From JADLGL01 sp050184415 (lineage in GTDB: Bacteria; Pseudomonadota; Alphaproteobacteria; Rhizobiales; Kaistiaceae): DNA of 64,000 bases. Of the stretch, positions 26,960 through 35,186 are shown piece by piece. A program made the translations under genes and the position numbers. The stretch covers positions 75,733 to 139,732 of the forward strand of contig JBFXAJ010000006.1 of NCBI GenBank assembly GCA_050184415.1, read 5' to 3'. How positions within the stretch are numbered: the first letter of the stretch is position 1; the number at the start of each line of letters is the position of its first letter. The notes under the pieces are model-generated. The model did no database searches and had not been told where the DNA came from. It worked only from the letters and a program-made list of their open reading frames with translations.

Positions 26960-28378
26960 CTACAGCGTCCGGAGGCGCTGGAGGAGTTCCGGGGTCGCGA
27001 TGCCGTCCTGGGGCAGGCCGAGCTGGCGCTGGACGTCGGCCACGGCAGCACGCGTGCGCTGGCCGATGATGCCGTCGATCGCGCCGATGTCGTAGCCGAG
27101 CCGCGCGAGGATGGTCTGCAGCTCCCGCGCCTGGTCGGTGTTGAGCTGCTGCGCCGGCGCGACTGCCGTCGCCGCTCCGCCGAGTGCGGCGAGGAACTGC
27201 TGGGTCGGATAGCCGTCGGCCGGGAGGCCGAGCCGGAGCTGCTCGGAGCGGACGGCGGTCCGGGTCTGGGCGCCGATGATGCCGTCGGCGCCGCCGACAT
27301 TGTAGCCGCGCGCCTGGAGGATCTGCTGGAGCTGCTGGATCTGCTCGCGCGACAGCGAGGCCACCGAGCCGTTGCCCGGGCTGACGCGTGGCGCGCCGGC
27401 GTAACGGGTCGCGAGATAGGCCGCGGTGGTCGAATAGACGAGGCTCTCGTTCCAGAGGAGGTAAGCCCCGAAATTCGGGTAGGCGATGAAGGCGGGGCCG
27501 TTGCGGCCCATCGGCAGGACCAGCGATGCCGGGAGGTTGTCCGAGGGCAGCGCGCTGCCGTCGCGGCGGACGACGCCCCACGCCGCCCACTGCGAACGCG
27601 GCAGCCGGATCGTCACGTCGGCCTGCTCCCAGGGCAGGTTCGCCGGCACGCGCACTTCCTCCAACCACGGCTGGCCGCGCTGCCAGCCGTGGAAGACCGC
27701 AAGGTTCGCGCTCGAGGCGATGACGTCGGGGATGCTGTTGAAGAGATCGACCCGGCCGTCGCCGTCATAGTCGACGCCCTGCCGCAGATACTCCGTCGGC
27801 CGGAACTGGGTCTGGCCGAGCTCGCCGGCCCAGGCGCCGACCATCTGCGCCGCCGTCAGGTCGCCGCGGTCGATGAGGCGGAGGGCATCGAGGAGCTGCG
27901 GGCGGAATTCCTCGGGCCTGCGGCAGTCGAAGGCGAGGGTCGCGATGGCGTTGATGGTCGGGAAGTCGCCGGTGCCGGCGCCGAAATCGGTCTCGAGCGC
28001 CCAGAAGGCGACGATGACCGGACCCGGCACGCCGAAATCGCGCTCCACCCGTGCGAAGAGATCGGCGTACTGGCGCAGGAGCTGGTTGCCGCGGTCGAGC
28101 CGGTACTGCGCGACCATGCGGTCGGAGAATTCGAGGAAGGGCTGCGAGAACACGCCCTGCGCGCGGTCGCGGTTCACGACCGACTGGTCGTAGCCGATGC
28201 CGTTGAGGGCGGCGATCGCGCTCTCGGAGATGCCTGCGGCGCGGGCCTCGGCGCGCACCCCGTCGAGCCAGCCGGGGAAATTGGCGGGGTTGTTGGAGCA
28301 GTTCTGGGCCAGCGCCGGGGCGGCCGCGAGGCCGAATGCGGCCATCGCCGCGGCGAACAGGGTCTGCCTCACGGTCAT
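26960..28378 (-). CDS. Lytic murein transglycosylase (MltB/SLT_2 type) with two PG-binding domains
   Basis: This 472-residue periplasmic enzyme cleaves peptidoglycan glycan strands. It has a signal peptide (1-25, APALAQ), then an SLT_2 (GH103) catalytic domain with Glu129 in FWALETDFG, GELGQTQFRPTEYL and YDGDGRVDLFNSIPDVIASSANLA. Two peptidoglycan_binding_1 domains follow (about 330-390 and 405-468; GYNVGGADGIIGAQTR and GYDIGAIDGIIGQRTR). Many relatives carry one such domain. The start at 28378 is preferred because a signal peptide follows directly. It is divergent from the SRPBCC gene. Confidence 0.92.
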   Translation of the reverse strand: MTVRQTLFAAAMAAFGLAAAPALAQNCSNNPANFPGWLDGVRAEARAAGISESAIAALNGIGYDQSVVNRDRAQGVFSQPFLEFSDRMVAQYRLDRGNQLLRQYADLFARVERDFGVPGPVIVAFWALETDFGAGTGDFPTINAIATLAFDCRRPEEFRPQLLDALRLIDRGDLTAAQMVGAWAGELGQTQFRPTEYLRQGVDYDGDGRVDLFNSIPDVIASSANLAVFHGWQRGQPWLEEVRVPANLPWEQADVTIRLPRSQWAAWGVVRRDGSALPSDNLPASLVLPMGRNGPAFIAYPNFGAYLLWNESLVYSTTAAYLATRYAGAPRVSPGNGSVASLSREQIQQLQQILQARGYNVGGADGIIGAQTRTAVRSEQLRLGLPADGYPTQQFLAALGGAATAVAPAQQLNTDQARELQTILARLGYDIGAIDGIIGQRTRAAVADVQRQLGLPQDGIATPELLQRLRTL

Positions 28379-28503
28379 GGCGAATCGCTCCACAGAATCG
28401 GCCGAGCGCAGAGAGTGCCGGGGCGGCACCGAGCGTCAAGGCGACGGGGACCGTGGGCCATGGTAGGCCCTCGGAACAGGGTGACTTTCCGGAGTGGTCT
28501 TCG

Positions 28504-29037
28504 GTGCGCACCGTTCTCATCGTGGCCGGGATCATCACGGCGATTCCGGTGATGGCGATCGTGACCCTCCTGGTCGCCGGCCTCTTCATCCGGAAGGGAC
28601 ATCGGGCCACGCGGTCGCTTGCCTATCGAGCCGGCCCCGACGCCGTTTGGGCCGCGATCACCGACTGGGCGGCGCGCCCATCCTGGCGCCCGGGCGTGAA
28701 ATCGGTGGAGCGGCTGCCCGACCGCAACGGCTACGCGGTCTGGCGCGAGAAGCGGAAGACCGGGCCGCAGACGTCCATGGTGATCGCCGAGGACGCCGCC
28801 GAAAGGCGGATGGTGACGGAGATCGTGGACGAGAGCGCCTATGGCGGGACGTGGACCTGGGAGGTCGCACCGCTGCCGGAGGGCGGCTCGGTGCTGTCGA
28901 TCACCGAGGACGGCGTGATCCACAATCCGATCTTCCGCGCCGTGGCGGCGTTCTTCCTCGACATGCGGTCGACAATGGATGGCTTGCACCGAGATCTCCG
29001 CCGGAAGTTCGGCGAGGAGGACCCAAGGTTCGTTTAG
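28504..29037 (+). CDS. Membrane-anchored SRPBCC (START-like) protein
   Basis: This 177-residue protein has one N-terminal transmembrane helix (VLIVAGIITAIPVMAIVTLLVAGLF) followed by a polyketide-cyclase/START-like domain. That domain has FSxxADxVW-like YRAGPDAVWAAITDWAARPSWRPGVKSVERL and the C-terminal RAVAAFFLDMRSTMDGLHRDLRRKF. The GTG at 28504 is chosen because CGGAG precedes it and the longer frame is not protein-like. It probably binds a hydrophobic ligand at the membrane; the function is unknown. It is convergent with another SRPBCC gene. Confidence 0.75.
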   Translation: MRTVLIVAGIITAIPVMAIVTLLVAGLFIRKGHRATRSLAYRAGPDAVWAAITDWAARPSWRPGVKSVERLPDRNGYAVWREKRKTGPQTSMVIAEDAAERRMVTEIVDESAYGGTWTWEVAPLPEGGSVLSITEDGVIHNPIFRAVAAFFLDMRSTMDGLHRDLRRKFGEEDPRFV

Positions 29038-29053
29038 GTTTTGCGGGCGACCG

Positions 29054-29485
29054 TCACCGACCCTCGACGGCCGTCTTCAGCCTTGCGAGGTCTTCCGCCA
29101 TCCGGCGCCGCAGCGAACCGCCGATGAAAGGGGCCATCAGCCTGGCGATGCCGCGGAAGGTGACAGTCTGGGTGTGCATGACCGCCGTCCGCGCTCCGCC
29201 ATCCAGCCGGTACTCGCTCACCGCCTTCATCCCCGGCATGGCGATCGCGACTTCGAGGAGACGCCCGGGCTCGAATTTCAGGATCTCGGTCTCCATCCGC
29301 ATCTCGCGGCCGCGCTCGGTGAAGACGTCGATGCTCCGGGTCCCGACGCCGATCTCGCCGCTGGTGAGCGGCCGCGACTCGACGAAGCCGCCGACCCATT
29401 GGCGCAGCCGGTCCGGCTCGATGAGGTACGGGAACACGTCGCTGGGCGTCGCGGCGATCTCGATGGTCGCGGTGTAGGCAGCCAT
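29054..29485 (-). CDS. SRPBCC family protein
   Basis: This 143-residue soluble protein has a START/CoxG-like fold. It starts YTATIEIAATPSDVFPYLIEPDRLRQWVGGFVES and ends MAPFIGGSLRRRMAEDLARLKTAVE, typical of polyketide cyclase/dehydrase family members. Its start overlaps the stop of the AraC-type regulator gene by 1 base, so the regulator and this protein are one transcript. Ligand unknown. Confidence 0.85.
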   Translation of the reverse strand: MAAYTATIEIAATPSDVFPYLIEPDRLRQWVGGFVESRPLTSGEIGVGTRSIDVFTERGREMRMETEILKFEPGRLLEVAIAMPGMKAVSEYRLDGGARTAVMHTQTVTFRGIARLMAPFIGGSLRRRMAEDLARLKTAVEGR

Positions 29486-30342
29486 TACCCCTCCTTGCGC
29501 AGCACGGGGATGTAGATGTCGGTGTGGTTCATCGCCCGGCCGGGATCGATCCGGGTGGTGTGGTAGACCTCGATCACCGGCAGGCCGACGATCATGAGAT
29601 CGTCGCGGGCGAACAGTCGGGCGAAGATCGTCGCGTAGGCGCTCGCGAGCTCGTCATAGGAGCCGGCGTGGGAGGTCAGCGCGTAGAGGCAGGCCGGCAG
29701 CACCTGATGGCCAATCGCGCCTTCGGCCGGGAAGGGGCCGGGCACGGCGATTGCCGCGTCGAAGCGGAGCCGGTGCGGCGGCGTGGTCGCGGGCGAGTCG
29801 TGGCCGATGCCGAGCATCACCGGCGGTGCGGTCAGCGCCCGGCCGGCAGACCAATCCCGCAGCGTGGTCCACAGCGCCGGGTCAACCTTCTCGTACGGGC
29901 CGACATGTCGGATGAAGGCGACATGTGTCGCCGGCAGGGAGGCGAGCCGGGTGGTCGACAGCGACGACACTCCGGGCGTCCTCATGATCCCCGGCCCGGC
30001 GGCGGGGTCGCTCCCGCTCCTCTCACCCCGTCGATAGGCAGATGGCGTCACGCCGAAATGGCGCCGAAAGGCGCGCGTGAAGGTCTCGTGGCCGCCGAAG
30101 CCGCAGTCGAGCGCGATCGCGACGATCGGGCCGGCGTGGAACCCGAGCCGGAACGCTGCCCGTTCGAGTCGGAGCCTGAGCACGTGTGCCTTCAGCGTCT
30201 CGCCGACCTCGTCCTCGAAGGCACGATGGAAGTGAAACGGCGAATATCCGGCCCGCGCAGCCAGCGTGCCGAGCGCCAGGTCGGCGTCGAGATTGGCCTG
30301 CACATGCACGAGGATGGGGAGGACGGCGTCCGCGGCTTCCAT
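29485..30342 (-). CDS. AraC-family regulator with GyrI-like effector domain
   Basis: This 285-residue transcription factor has an N-terminal AraC double helix-turn-helix (about 8-105; YSPFHFHRAFEDEVGETLKAHV and FGGHETFTRAFRRHFGVTPSAYRR). A C-terminal GyrI-like small-molecule domain (about 130-283) follows, with VAFIRHVGPYEKV and the end EVYHTTR...TDIYIPV. This Rob/BmrR-like layout usually senses amphipathic or cationic compounds. It is co-transcribed with the SRPBCC gene downstream. Targets are unknown. Confidence 0.9.
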   Translation of the reverse strand: MEAADAVLPILVHVQANLDADLALGTLAARAGYSPFHFHRAFEDEVGETLKAHVLRLRLERAAFRLGFHAGPIVAIALDCGFGGHETFTRAFRRHFGVTPSAYRRGERSGSDPAAGPGIMRTPGVSSLSTTRLASLPATHVAFIRHVGPYEKVDPALWTTLRDWSAGRALTAPPVMLGIGHDSPATTPPHRLRFDAAIAVPGPFPAEGAIGHQVLPACLYALTSHAGSYDELASAYATIFARLFARDDLMIVGLPVIEVYHTTRIDPGRAMNHTDIYIPVLRKEG

Positions 30343-30368
30343 GCCGGGACGTTACCTACTCGAGGGCG

Positions 30369-30673
30369 TCACTTCTTGACGATTCTTGCGGTCAGCCGGC
30401 CCCGGTCGATCAAGGCGCGGACATCGTGAAGGTTGTCCGCGGTCGCCCACACCCTCGCAGACTGCCGGAAGCCGCCACCGGTCCCGCCCGAGCCGACGAC
30501 GGGTGGCCGGAACTGCGGGAACCAGTTGCCGAATTCCTCCGCGACGATCGACGCGAAGGGCAGCACGGTCGACGAGCCGGAGATCTGGATCGTGTCGCGA
30601 TACTGGGCTCCGGCACTGGCGGTCAGGCGACCAGACCGAGGGCGGCGCAGGCGCCGGTCGCGATACGCTTCAT
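30369..30673 (-). pseudogene. Broken pstS-like phosphate-binding protein gene
   Basis: From an ATG at 30673 with GAGGTGATC upstream, the frame encodes a signal peptide start (MKRIATGACAALGLVA) and then a stop. Shifting one base restores TASAGAQYRDTIQISGSSTV, and the reading continues LPFASIVAEEFGNWFPQF and VVGSGGTGGGF, the N-terminus of a PstS-type phosphate-binding protein. After GGGFRQ the homology ends and about 30 unrelated codons run to a stop at 30369. The gene therefore has both a frameshift and a 3' truncation; intact PstS proteins are about 340 residues. No pst permease genes are adjacent. Confidence 0.75.
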
Positions 30674-30807
30674 GATCACCTCTGAGCGTGGCCTAACGCA
30701 TCGACATGCGAGCGTCACGCGCCCTTGTCCGGATCGCGTGGAAACCAGGCCGGGGCATGACGGTTCCGCCGGCCGTTGATACGCTGTTCGCGGGCTGGAG
30801 ATCGGGC

Positions 30808-31446
30808 ATGGCCGAGCACGGGAGCGAGGGCCGCGGGGCGGCGAGCGATGCGGTGTTCCCCAAAGCGCGGCTCGACGCGCTCACGGACGGCGTCTTTGCC
30901 TTCGCCATGACGCTCTTGGTCATCAACCTCGAGATCCCCGAGGCCTTCAGGCCGGGGAGCAATGCCGACCTTCTTGCCGCGTTCAGGGAACTCGACAGTC
31001 CGCTGATCGCCTACGTCATCACCTTCCTGACGCTCGCGGTGCGCTGGCTGGGGCAGGCGCGGACGCGCGGCGAGCCGGAGCGGGTGCACGGGGCCTATGT
31101 CTGGGCCGTGCTGTCGCTCCTGTTCTTCGTGACGGTGATGCCGTTCTCGACCCTGATGGTCGGCCGCTACGACGACATGCCGGCCGCCATCTGGCTGTAC
31201 GCCGCGAACATGATCCTCTCCTGCCTCGCGAGCCTTTGGATCTCCTTCCTGACCGAGCGCGAGCTCGGCGCGCACCCGGTCGATTCGGGCCGCATCGAGC
31301 TGGTCGTCCTGATCGTGTCGGCGCTCCTCTCGGTGGCCTTGAGTTTCGTCGCACCGGCCCAGGCCATGCTGGCCTACCTGATCAACGCCTTCAGCCCGGC
31401 CATCCGGAAGGCGATCGAACGCCGCTACGGCGAGGATCGGTGGTAG
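30808..31446 (+). CDS. TMEM175-family (DUF1211) membrane protein
   Basis: This 212-residue integral membrane protein has about five to six helices. The TMEM175/DUF1211 signature is clear in LDALTDGVFAFAMTLLVINLEIP at residues 22-45 (the FSDGVFAFAxTLLVL-type first helix). Bacterial members form potassium-permeable channels. The start at 30808 is supported by GGAG about 10 bases upstream; an earlier in-frame ATG at 30757 is possible. It is divergent from the broken pstS gene. Confidence 0.85.
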   Translation: MAEHGSEGRGAASDAVFPKARLDALTDGVFAFAMTLLVINLEIPEAFRPGSNADLLAAFRELDSPLIAYVITFLTLAVRWLGQARTRGEPERVHGAYVWAVLSLLFFVTVMPFSTLMVGRYDDMPAAIWLYAANMILSCLASLWISFLTERELGAHPVDSGRIELVVLIVSALLSVALSFVAPAQAMLAYLINAFSPAIRKAIERRYGEDRW

Positions 31447-31802
31447 CCCCCTCCGGGCGTGGCCACTCCTCCGCGAACGCCCTAAGTCCGGACATCCCGC
31501 TGAGACTTTGTTGCCGCGGAAGGTCGCAACGAGCACGCGGTTCTGAAAGTGGGAAAAATCTTGTCGAATTCAGGTCCGTCGCCGCATTTCGTTTAGGTAC
31601 CTGGCCGACCAGGACGCGCCTGAACGCACGGCGATGGGCCGTTCGCCGGGCGGCTAGGGCGCACAGAAGCCATGAGCAAATCTGCCGCGATAGGTGACTC
31701 TACCTGCCATCCCCGTGTCCATGACAGGAACAGCCAGTCCGCACGATTGCAGAAATGGAAATAAGGCGATCCAACGCTACTTAGCGTTGCAGCGGACAAT
31801 CC
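31447..31802. other. Gene-free stretch at the left edge of the low-GC island
   Basis: No supported gene is present. The GC content falls from the surrounding level at about 31.5 kb, which marks the left edge of the compositionally distinct segment. No transposase, integrase or tRNA was seen at this edge. Confidence 0.5.
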
Positions 31803-32359
31803 TTGTGCCGATGGACGGCAGCCCCGTTCTTCGGTATCACGACTGGTGCTCAGAAGCAGATCGGGAATTTCGTCCTTGGCGTCGAGAACGACTTCCAGTG
31901 GAGCTGGATTGGTGCCGGTCCCGTCCTCCTGAACGTACTCGATGAAGATGGCGAGTTCCTCGAGCTACCCGACCCCGAGCGCTTCGTGGAAAGCTCGCTC
32001 GACTGGTTCGGCACTGCACGCTTGCGCGCCGGCTTCGCGCTTGATCGCGCCCTCATCTACGTCACAGGCGGCCTCGCCTATGGCCACCGCACCAACACGT
32101 TCAGCGACTTCCGGAAGAGGATTTTGACGGCGCCCTCGATTTTCAACGGCACCGAGACCGAGACCTCGATCGGATGGGCGCTCGGCGGCGGCTTGGAGTT
32201 CGCTATCTCCGACCACGTCTCGATCAAGGGCGAGTACCTCCACATGTCGTCAAGCCGTCCGAAGTGGCGTTCCCCAATGCGGCGAACTCGGCTGCCTGGG
32301 TCGGCGGCGGCCCGCTATCCATCAGCACCGTCCGCGTCGGCATCAACATCCACCTCTAG
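31803..32359 (+). pseudogene. Broken outer-membrane beta-barrel (Omp25/OMP_b-brl-like) gene
   Basis: The frame lacks a signal peptide and the first strands but reads as a barrel: GNFVLGVENDFQWSW, RLRAGFALDRALIYVTGGLAYG, then SIGWALGGGLEFAISDHVSIKGEYLHM. Near 32250 the reading shifts by one base, after which the typical end AAWVGGGPLSISTVRVGINIHL follows to a stop at 32359. The last residues match the ends of the two intact paralogs at 37.2 and 38.4 kb (GFNIHL). It has two lesions, N-terminal loss and a frameshift, so it is a remnant of a third family member. Confidence 0.75.
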
Positions 32360-32380
32360 CCTCCCAAGAGACGCCGAGGG

Positions 32381-32411
32381 AAAGGGCTGGCTCGCGCCGG
32401 CCCTTTCTTTT
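32381..32411 (+). terminator. Terminator after the barrel remnant
   Basis: AAAGGGC and GCCCTTT arms, with further imperfect pairing inside (GCTGGC with GCCGGC), are followed by CTTTT. The hairpin is intact although the gene before it is broken. Confidence 0.75.
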
Positions 32412-32698
32412 GGTGCCGCGGGGGAAGACCCTCATCGAGGAAGGCTGGTCCTCGGGTCGGCCCGCAGCGCCCACGGCTGCAGATGAGAAGCCCGTGGCCG
32501 ACTACGCCTCCCTTCGCCCGGACCTAGTATGCCGGACCTACCCGGACCGGACAGCGCTCTCAGTCAGGTCGGTCACTTTGATATGTGTCAAAGTCCACTG
32601 CGGTCCAACTTTCGCGTCGGGTGGTGTTCCAGCGCCTTGAGGCCGGTGGTACGCATCAAGAGGGAATCGTCCGTCATCGCAACAGCGTCGTCGCAAAC

Positions 32699-34129
32699 AT
32701 GGAAACCATCTCGCAGCGCTTCGATGTCGCGTGCCGCAACTATCCGGACAGGACGGCGATGTTCGCCGAGGACCGAACGCCAGTTTCGTTCGAGCGCCTA
32801 TACTATTCGGTGCACGCCCTTGCGCAGGCGCTGATAGACCGAGGCGTCCGCGCTGGCAACGTCGTTTCCGTTCATGTCGCGGAGACAAGCACACGTCTGG
32901 CGCTGGCGCTGGCGATCATCAGAATCGGTGCTGGCGCGGCGCTTTTCGGTCCTCCGCTACCAGCGCGAGGTGAAAACGCCGGGATCAACTTCTTCGTGGT
33001 CGACGGAACCACGACCGCGCCGGCTAACCCGCGCATTCTGCGATTGGACGCAACGTGGCTCCGACCACCTGGAGCTCCCGTGCCCCAACGTGCTGTCGGC
33101 GGCATCATCACCAGCACATCCGGGACGACCGGGTTCCCCAAGCTTCAAGCTCAGAGTGAGGACGTTCTGCTTGCTCGAGTCGACCTCTCCAATCGGTTGG
33201 CGGGTGCCCCGGATGCAGCTGTTTTGGAGGGGTTTAATTCATCGCAATCCGCCGGTTTCAACGGCTTCTTAATAGCACTTGTTCTTGGACTAACTCAGAT
33301 CCGACCTGAGCAGGATCCGCATAAGACACTTCGATCTATGGTCGAACAAAATGTCGGATACGCTCGTATTCCCCCTTTCATCTTGATGATGCTTGTCAAC
33401 AGTCTCCCCGATTACTCCGGCCCTATCCCAAGGCTGAAACGAGTCATGACTGGTGGCGCTGCCGCCTCACCGGGGCTTGCTTCGGCCGCGGAGAAGGCGT
33501 TCGGCTGCATTGTCCAGCTTGCCTATGGGTCGACCGAATCCGGCTTGGTGTCCGCCTTCAGACCCACCGATGCTCCCGGGCGCCCAGGAACCGTTGGCAA
33601 GATTCGCCCGGGGCTAAACTACCGGTTTTTGGACGAAGGCGGGACCGTTGCGCCCGCGGGCGAGTTGTACCTACAGGTCCCGGTCGCCGTACGGCCATCC
33701 AATTATCTGAATGCTGCAGGGCCATACGACGCCGACGGCTGGCTGGCGACCGGGGATATCGGAATGATCGACGAGGACGGCAATCTGGTCTTGACCGGAC
33801 GCCGCGCGGAGTTCATCAACGCCGGCGGTTCAAAACGCGCGCCTGAGCTTTTCGAGAAGCAATTCGTTGGTGTTCCGGGCGTTTCGCAGGTTGCCGCCTT
33901 TGCGATCTCCAATGGATGGGGATCGGACGACGCTGGTATTCTTCTCGTCGCTGACCGGGAGAAGACAACGGACAATGAGATTCGTGTGGCGCTGGCGGAA
34001 GGGATCAAGAAAGGCTTTGTGTTCCGTATCTTTTTCGTAGACAAGATCCCTCTAACCCAAGCGGGGAAATTGGACCGGAAGTATTTGTCCGAACTACATC
34101 GCGAACGAGTTGCTGACCTGCTGTTATAA
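32699..34129 (+). CDS. AMP-forming acyl-CoA synthetase/ligase-like enzyme
   Basis: This 476-residue enzyme of the ANL superfamily activates a carboxylic acid as acyl-AMP, usually to form acyl-CoA. Motifs are TSTSGTTGFPK (about 138-148, phosphate loop), YGSTESG (A5), TGDIGMIDEDGNLVLTGR (A7-A8 hinge) and the C-terminal LTQAGKLDRKYL with the catalytic Lys. It is somewhat short for the family. The ATG at 32699 is tentative because no good ribosome binding site is visible; the open frame extends to 32585. It precedes the TctC-type gene by 49 bases, so substrate uptake and activation may be linked. GC content is lower than flanking regions. Confidence 0.85.
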   Translation: METISQRFDVACRNYPDRTAMFAEDRTPVSFERLYYSVHALAQALIDRGVRAGNVVSVHVAETSTRLALALAIIRIGAGAALFGPPLPARGENAGINFFVVDGTTTAPANPRILRLDATWLRPPGAPVPQRAVGGIITSTSGTTGFPKLQAQSEDVLLARVDLSNRLAGAPDAAVLEGFNSSQSAGFNGFLIALVLGLTQIRPEQDPHKTLRSMVEQNVGYARIPPFILMMLVNSLPDYSGPIPRLKRVMTGGAAASPGLASAAEKAFGCIVQLAYGSTESGLVSAFRPTDAPGRPGTVGKIRPGLNYRFLDEGGTVAPAGELYLQVPVAVRPSNYLNAAGPYDADGWLATGDIGMIDEDGNLVLTGRRAEFINAGGSKRAPELFEKQFVGVPGVSQVAAFAISNGWGSDDAGILLVADREKTTDNEIRVALAEGIKKGFVFRIFFVDKIPLTQAGKLDRKYLSELHRERVADLLL

Positions 34130-34178
34130 CAGAATTCTGCTATACTTCGAACGGAAGGGCAAAGGCGCGGAGAATGAA

Positions 34179-35165
34179 ATGAACATCAGAACGACCGCAT
34201 CTACTGCGCTGGCATTAGCTTTGCTCACAACCGCTTCCGGGGCGTTCGACGCGGACCGTCTGACGATCCAGGTTGGCTTCCCACCTGGCGCTTCCTACGA
34301 CCTGTTGGCGCGGGCGATGGCGAACCGCATCGGGCCGTTTCTGCCTGGCGATCCCCAGGTGATCGTCGAGAACGTCGAAGGCGCCGGCGGACTGCGCCTC
34401 CTTAACCTCTATCTCCAGACCGGCGCCCACGATGGGAGCGCCGTCATCATGCTCTCGCCGAGCGTACCGCTCGATCGAATCCTTAGCCCTGAGACGACGA
34501 CTTACGACCCTCAAACGTTTCAGTACATTGTGAGCCTTGGCGACTCACCGACCTACTGCGTAGCGACGGAGGCCTCGGGAATTGATTCGTTCGACAAGCT
34601 ATTGACGACGGAGGGCGTTGTCATGGCATCGGTCGGGACGTCTTCGACCTATTACGCCGCGGTTGCCATCGAGCGGGTCTTCGACGTCGACTTCAACGTA
34701 GTGACCGGCTTTCGGGGCGTCGCGGAGGTCATTCTCGCCCTTGCTCGCGGGGAGGCCGACGCCTTCTGCGGAATTTCCTCGTCGGAGTTCGAACGGATGC
34801 GGGCTGCGTTCGACATGAATGTCGTGGTCGAACTCTCGCCGGAGAGGTTTGGTGCGATCGAGGGAGTGGACTTCATCCTCGACCGGGTGGAGGACCCGGC
34901 GACGCGAGAGGCCCTTGCCCTGATCTTCTTTTCGAACCGCATTCGCTTTCCGGTTGTGGCGCACCCCGACACGCCGCCGGAAACAGTAGCAATCTTGCGG
35001 GACGCGTTCCTTGCCGTTGCCACCGATCCTGCTTTCATGGACGAAGTGACGCGGCTTGGGATCGAGCTCTCTGTCACCCCCGGAGCCGAGGTGCAGACGC
35101 TGGTCGAGCAACTCTATCAGACTGACCCGGGAATCCAGGCGGCCGCCCGCGCCCTCGTCCAGTAG
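34179..35165 (+). CDS. TctC-type tripartite tricarboxylate transporter binding protein
   Basis: This 328-residue periplasmic binding protein has an export signal (about 1-22) and the Bug/TctC fold, with VGFPPGASYDLLARAMANRIGPFLPG near the start and VENVEGAGGLRLLNLY. It delivers an organic acid to the TctAB permease encoded next (21 bases downstream). GGAG precedes the ATG at 34179. TctC proteins are diverse and the ligand cannot be predicted, although the neighbouring CoA ligase hints at a carboxylic acid that is activated after uptake. Confidence 0.85.
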   Translation: MNIRTTASTALALALLTTASGAFDADRLTIQVGFPPGASYDLLARAMANRIGPFLPGDPQVIVENVEGAGGLRLLNLYLQTGAHDGSAVIMLSPSVPLDRILSPETTTYDPQTFQYIVSLGDSPTYCVATEASGIDSFDKLLTTEGVVMASVGTSSTYYAAVAIERVFDVDFNVVTGFRGVAEVILALARGEADAFCGISSSEFERMRAAFDMNVVVELSPERFGAIEGVDFILDRVEDPATREALALIFFSNRIRFPVVAHPDTPPETVAILRDAFLAVATDPAFMDEVTRLGIELSVTPGAEVQTLVEQLYQTDPGIQAAARALVQ

Positions 35166-35186
35166 GCGGCTGCAGCCGACCAGCCG

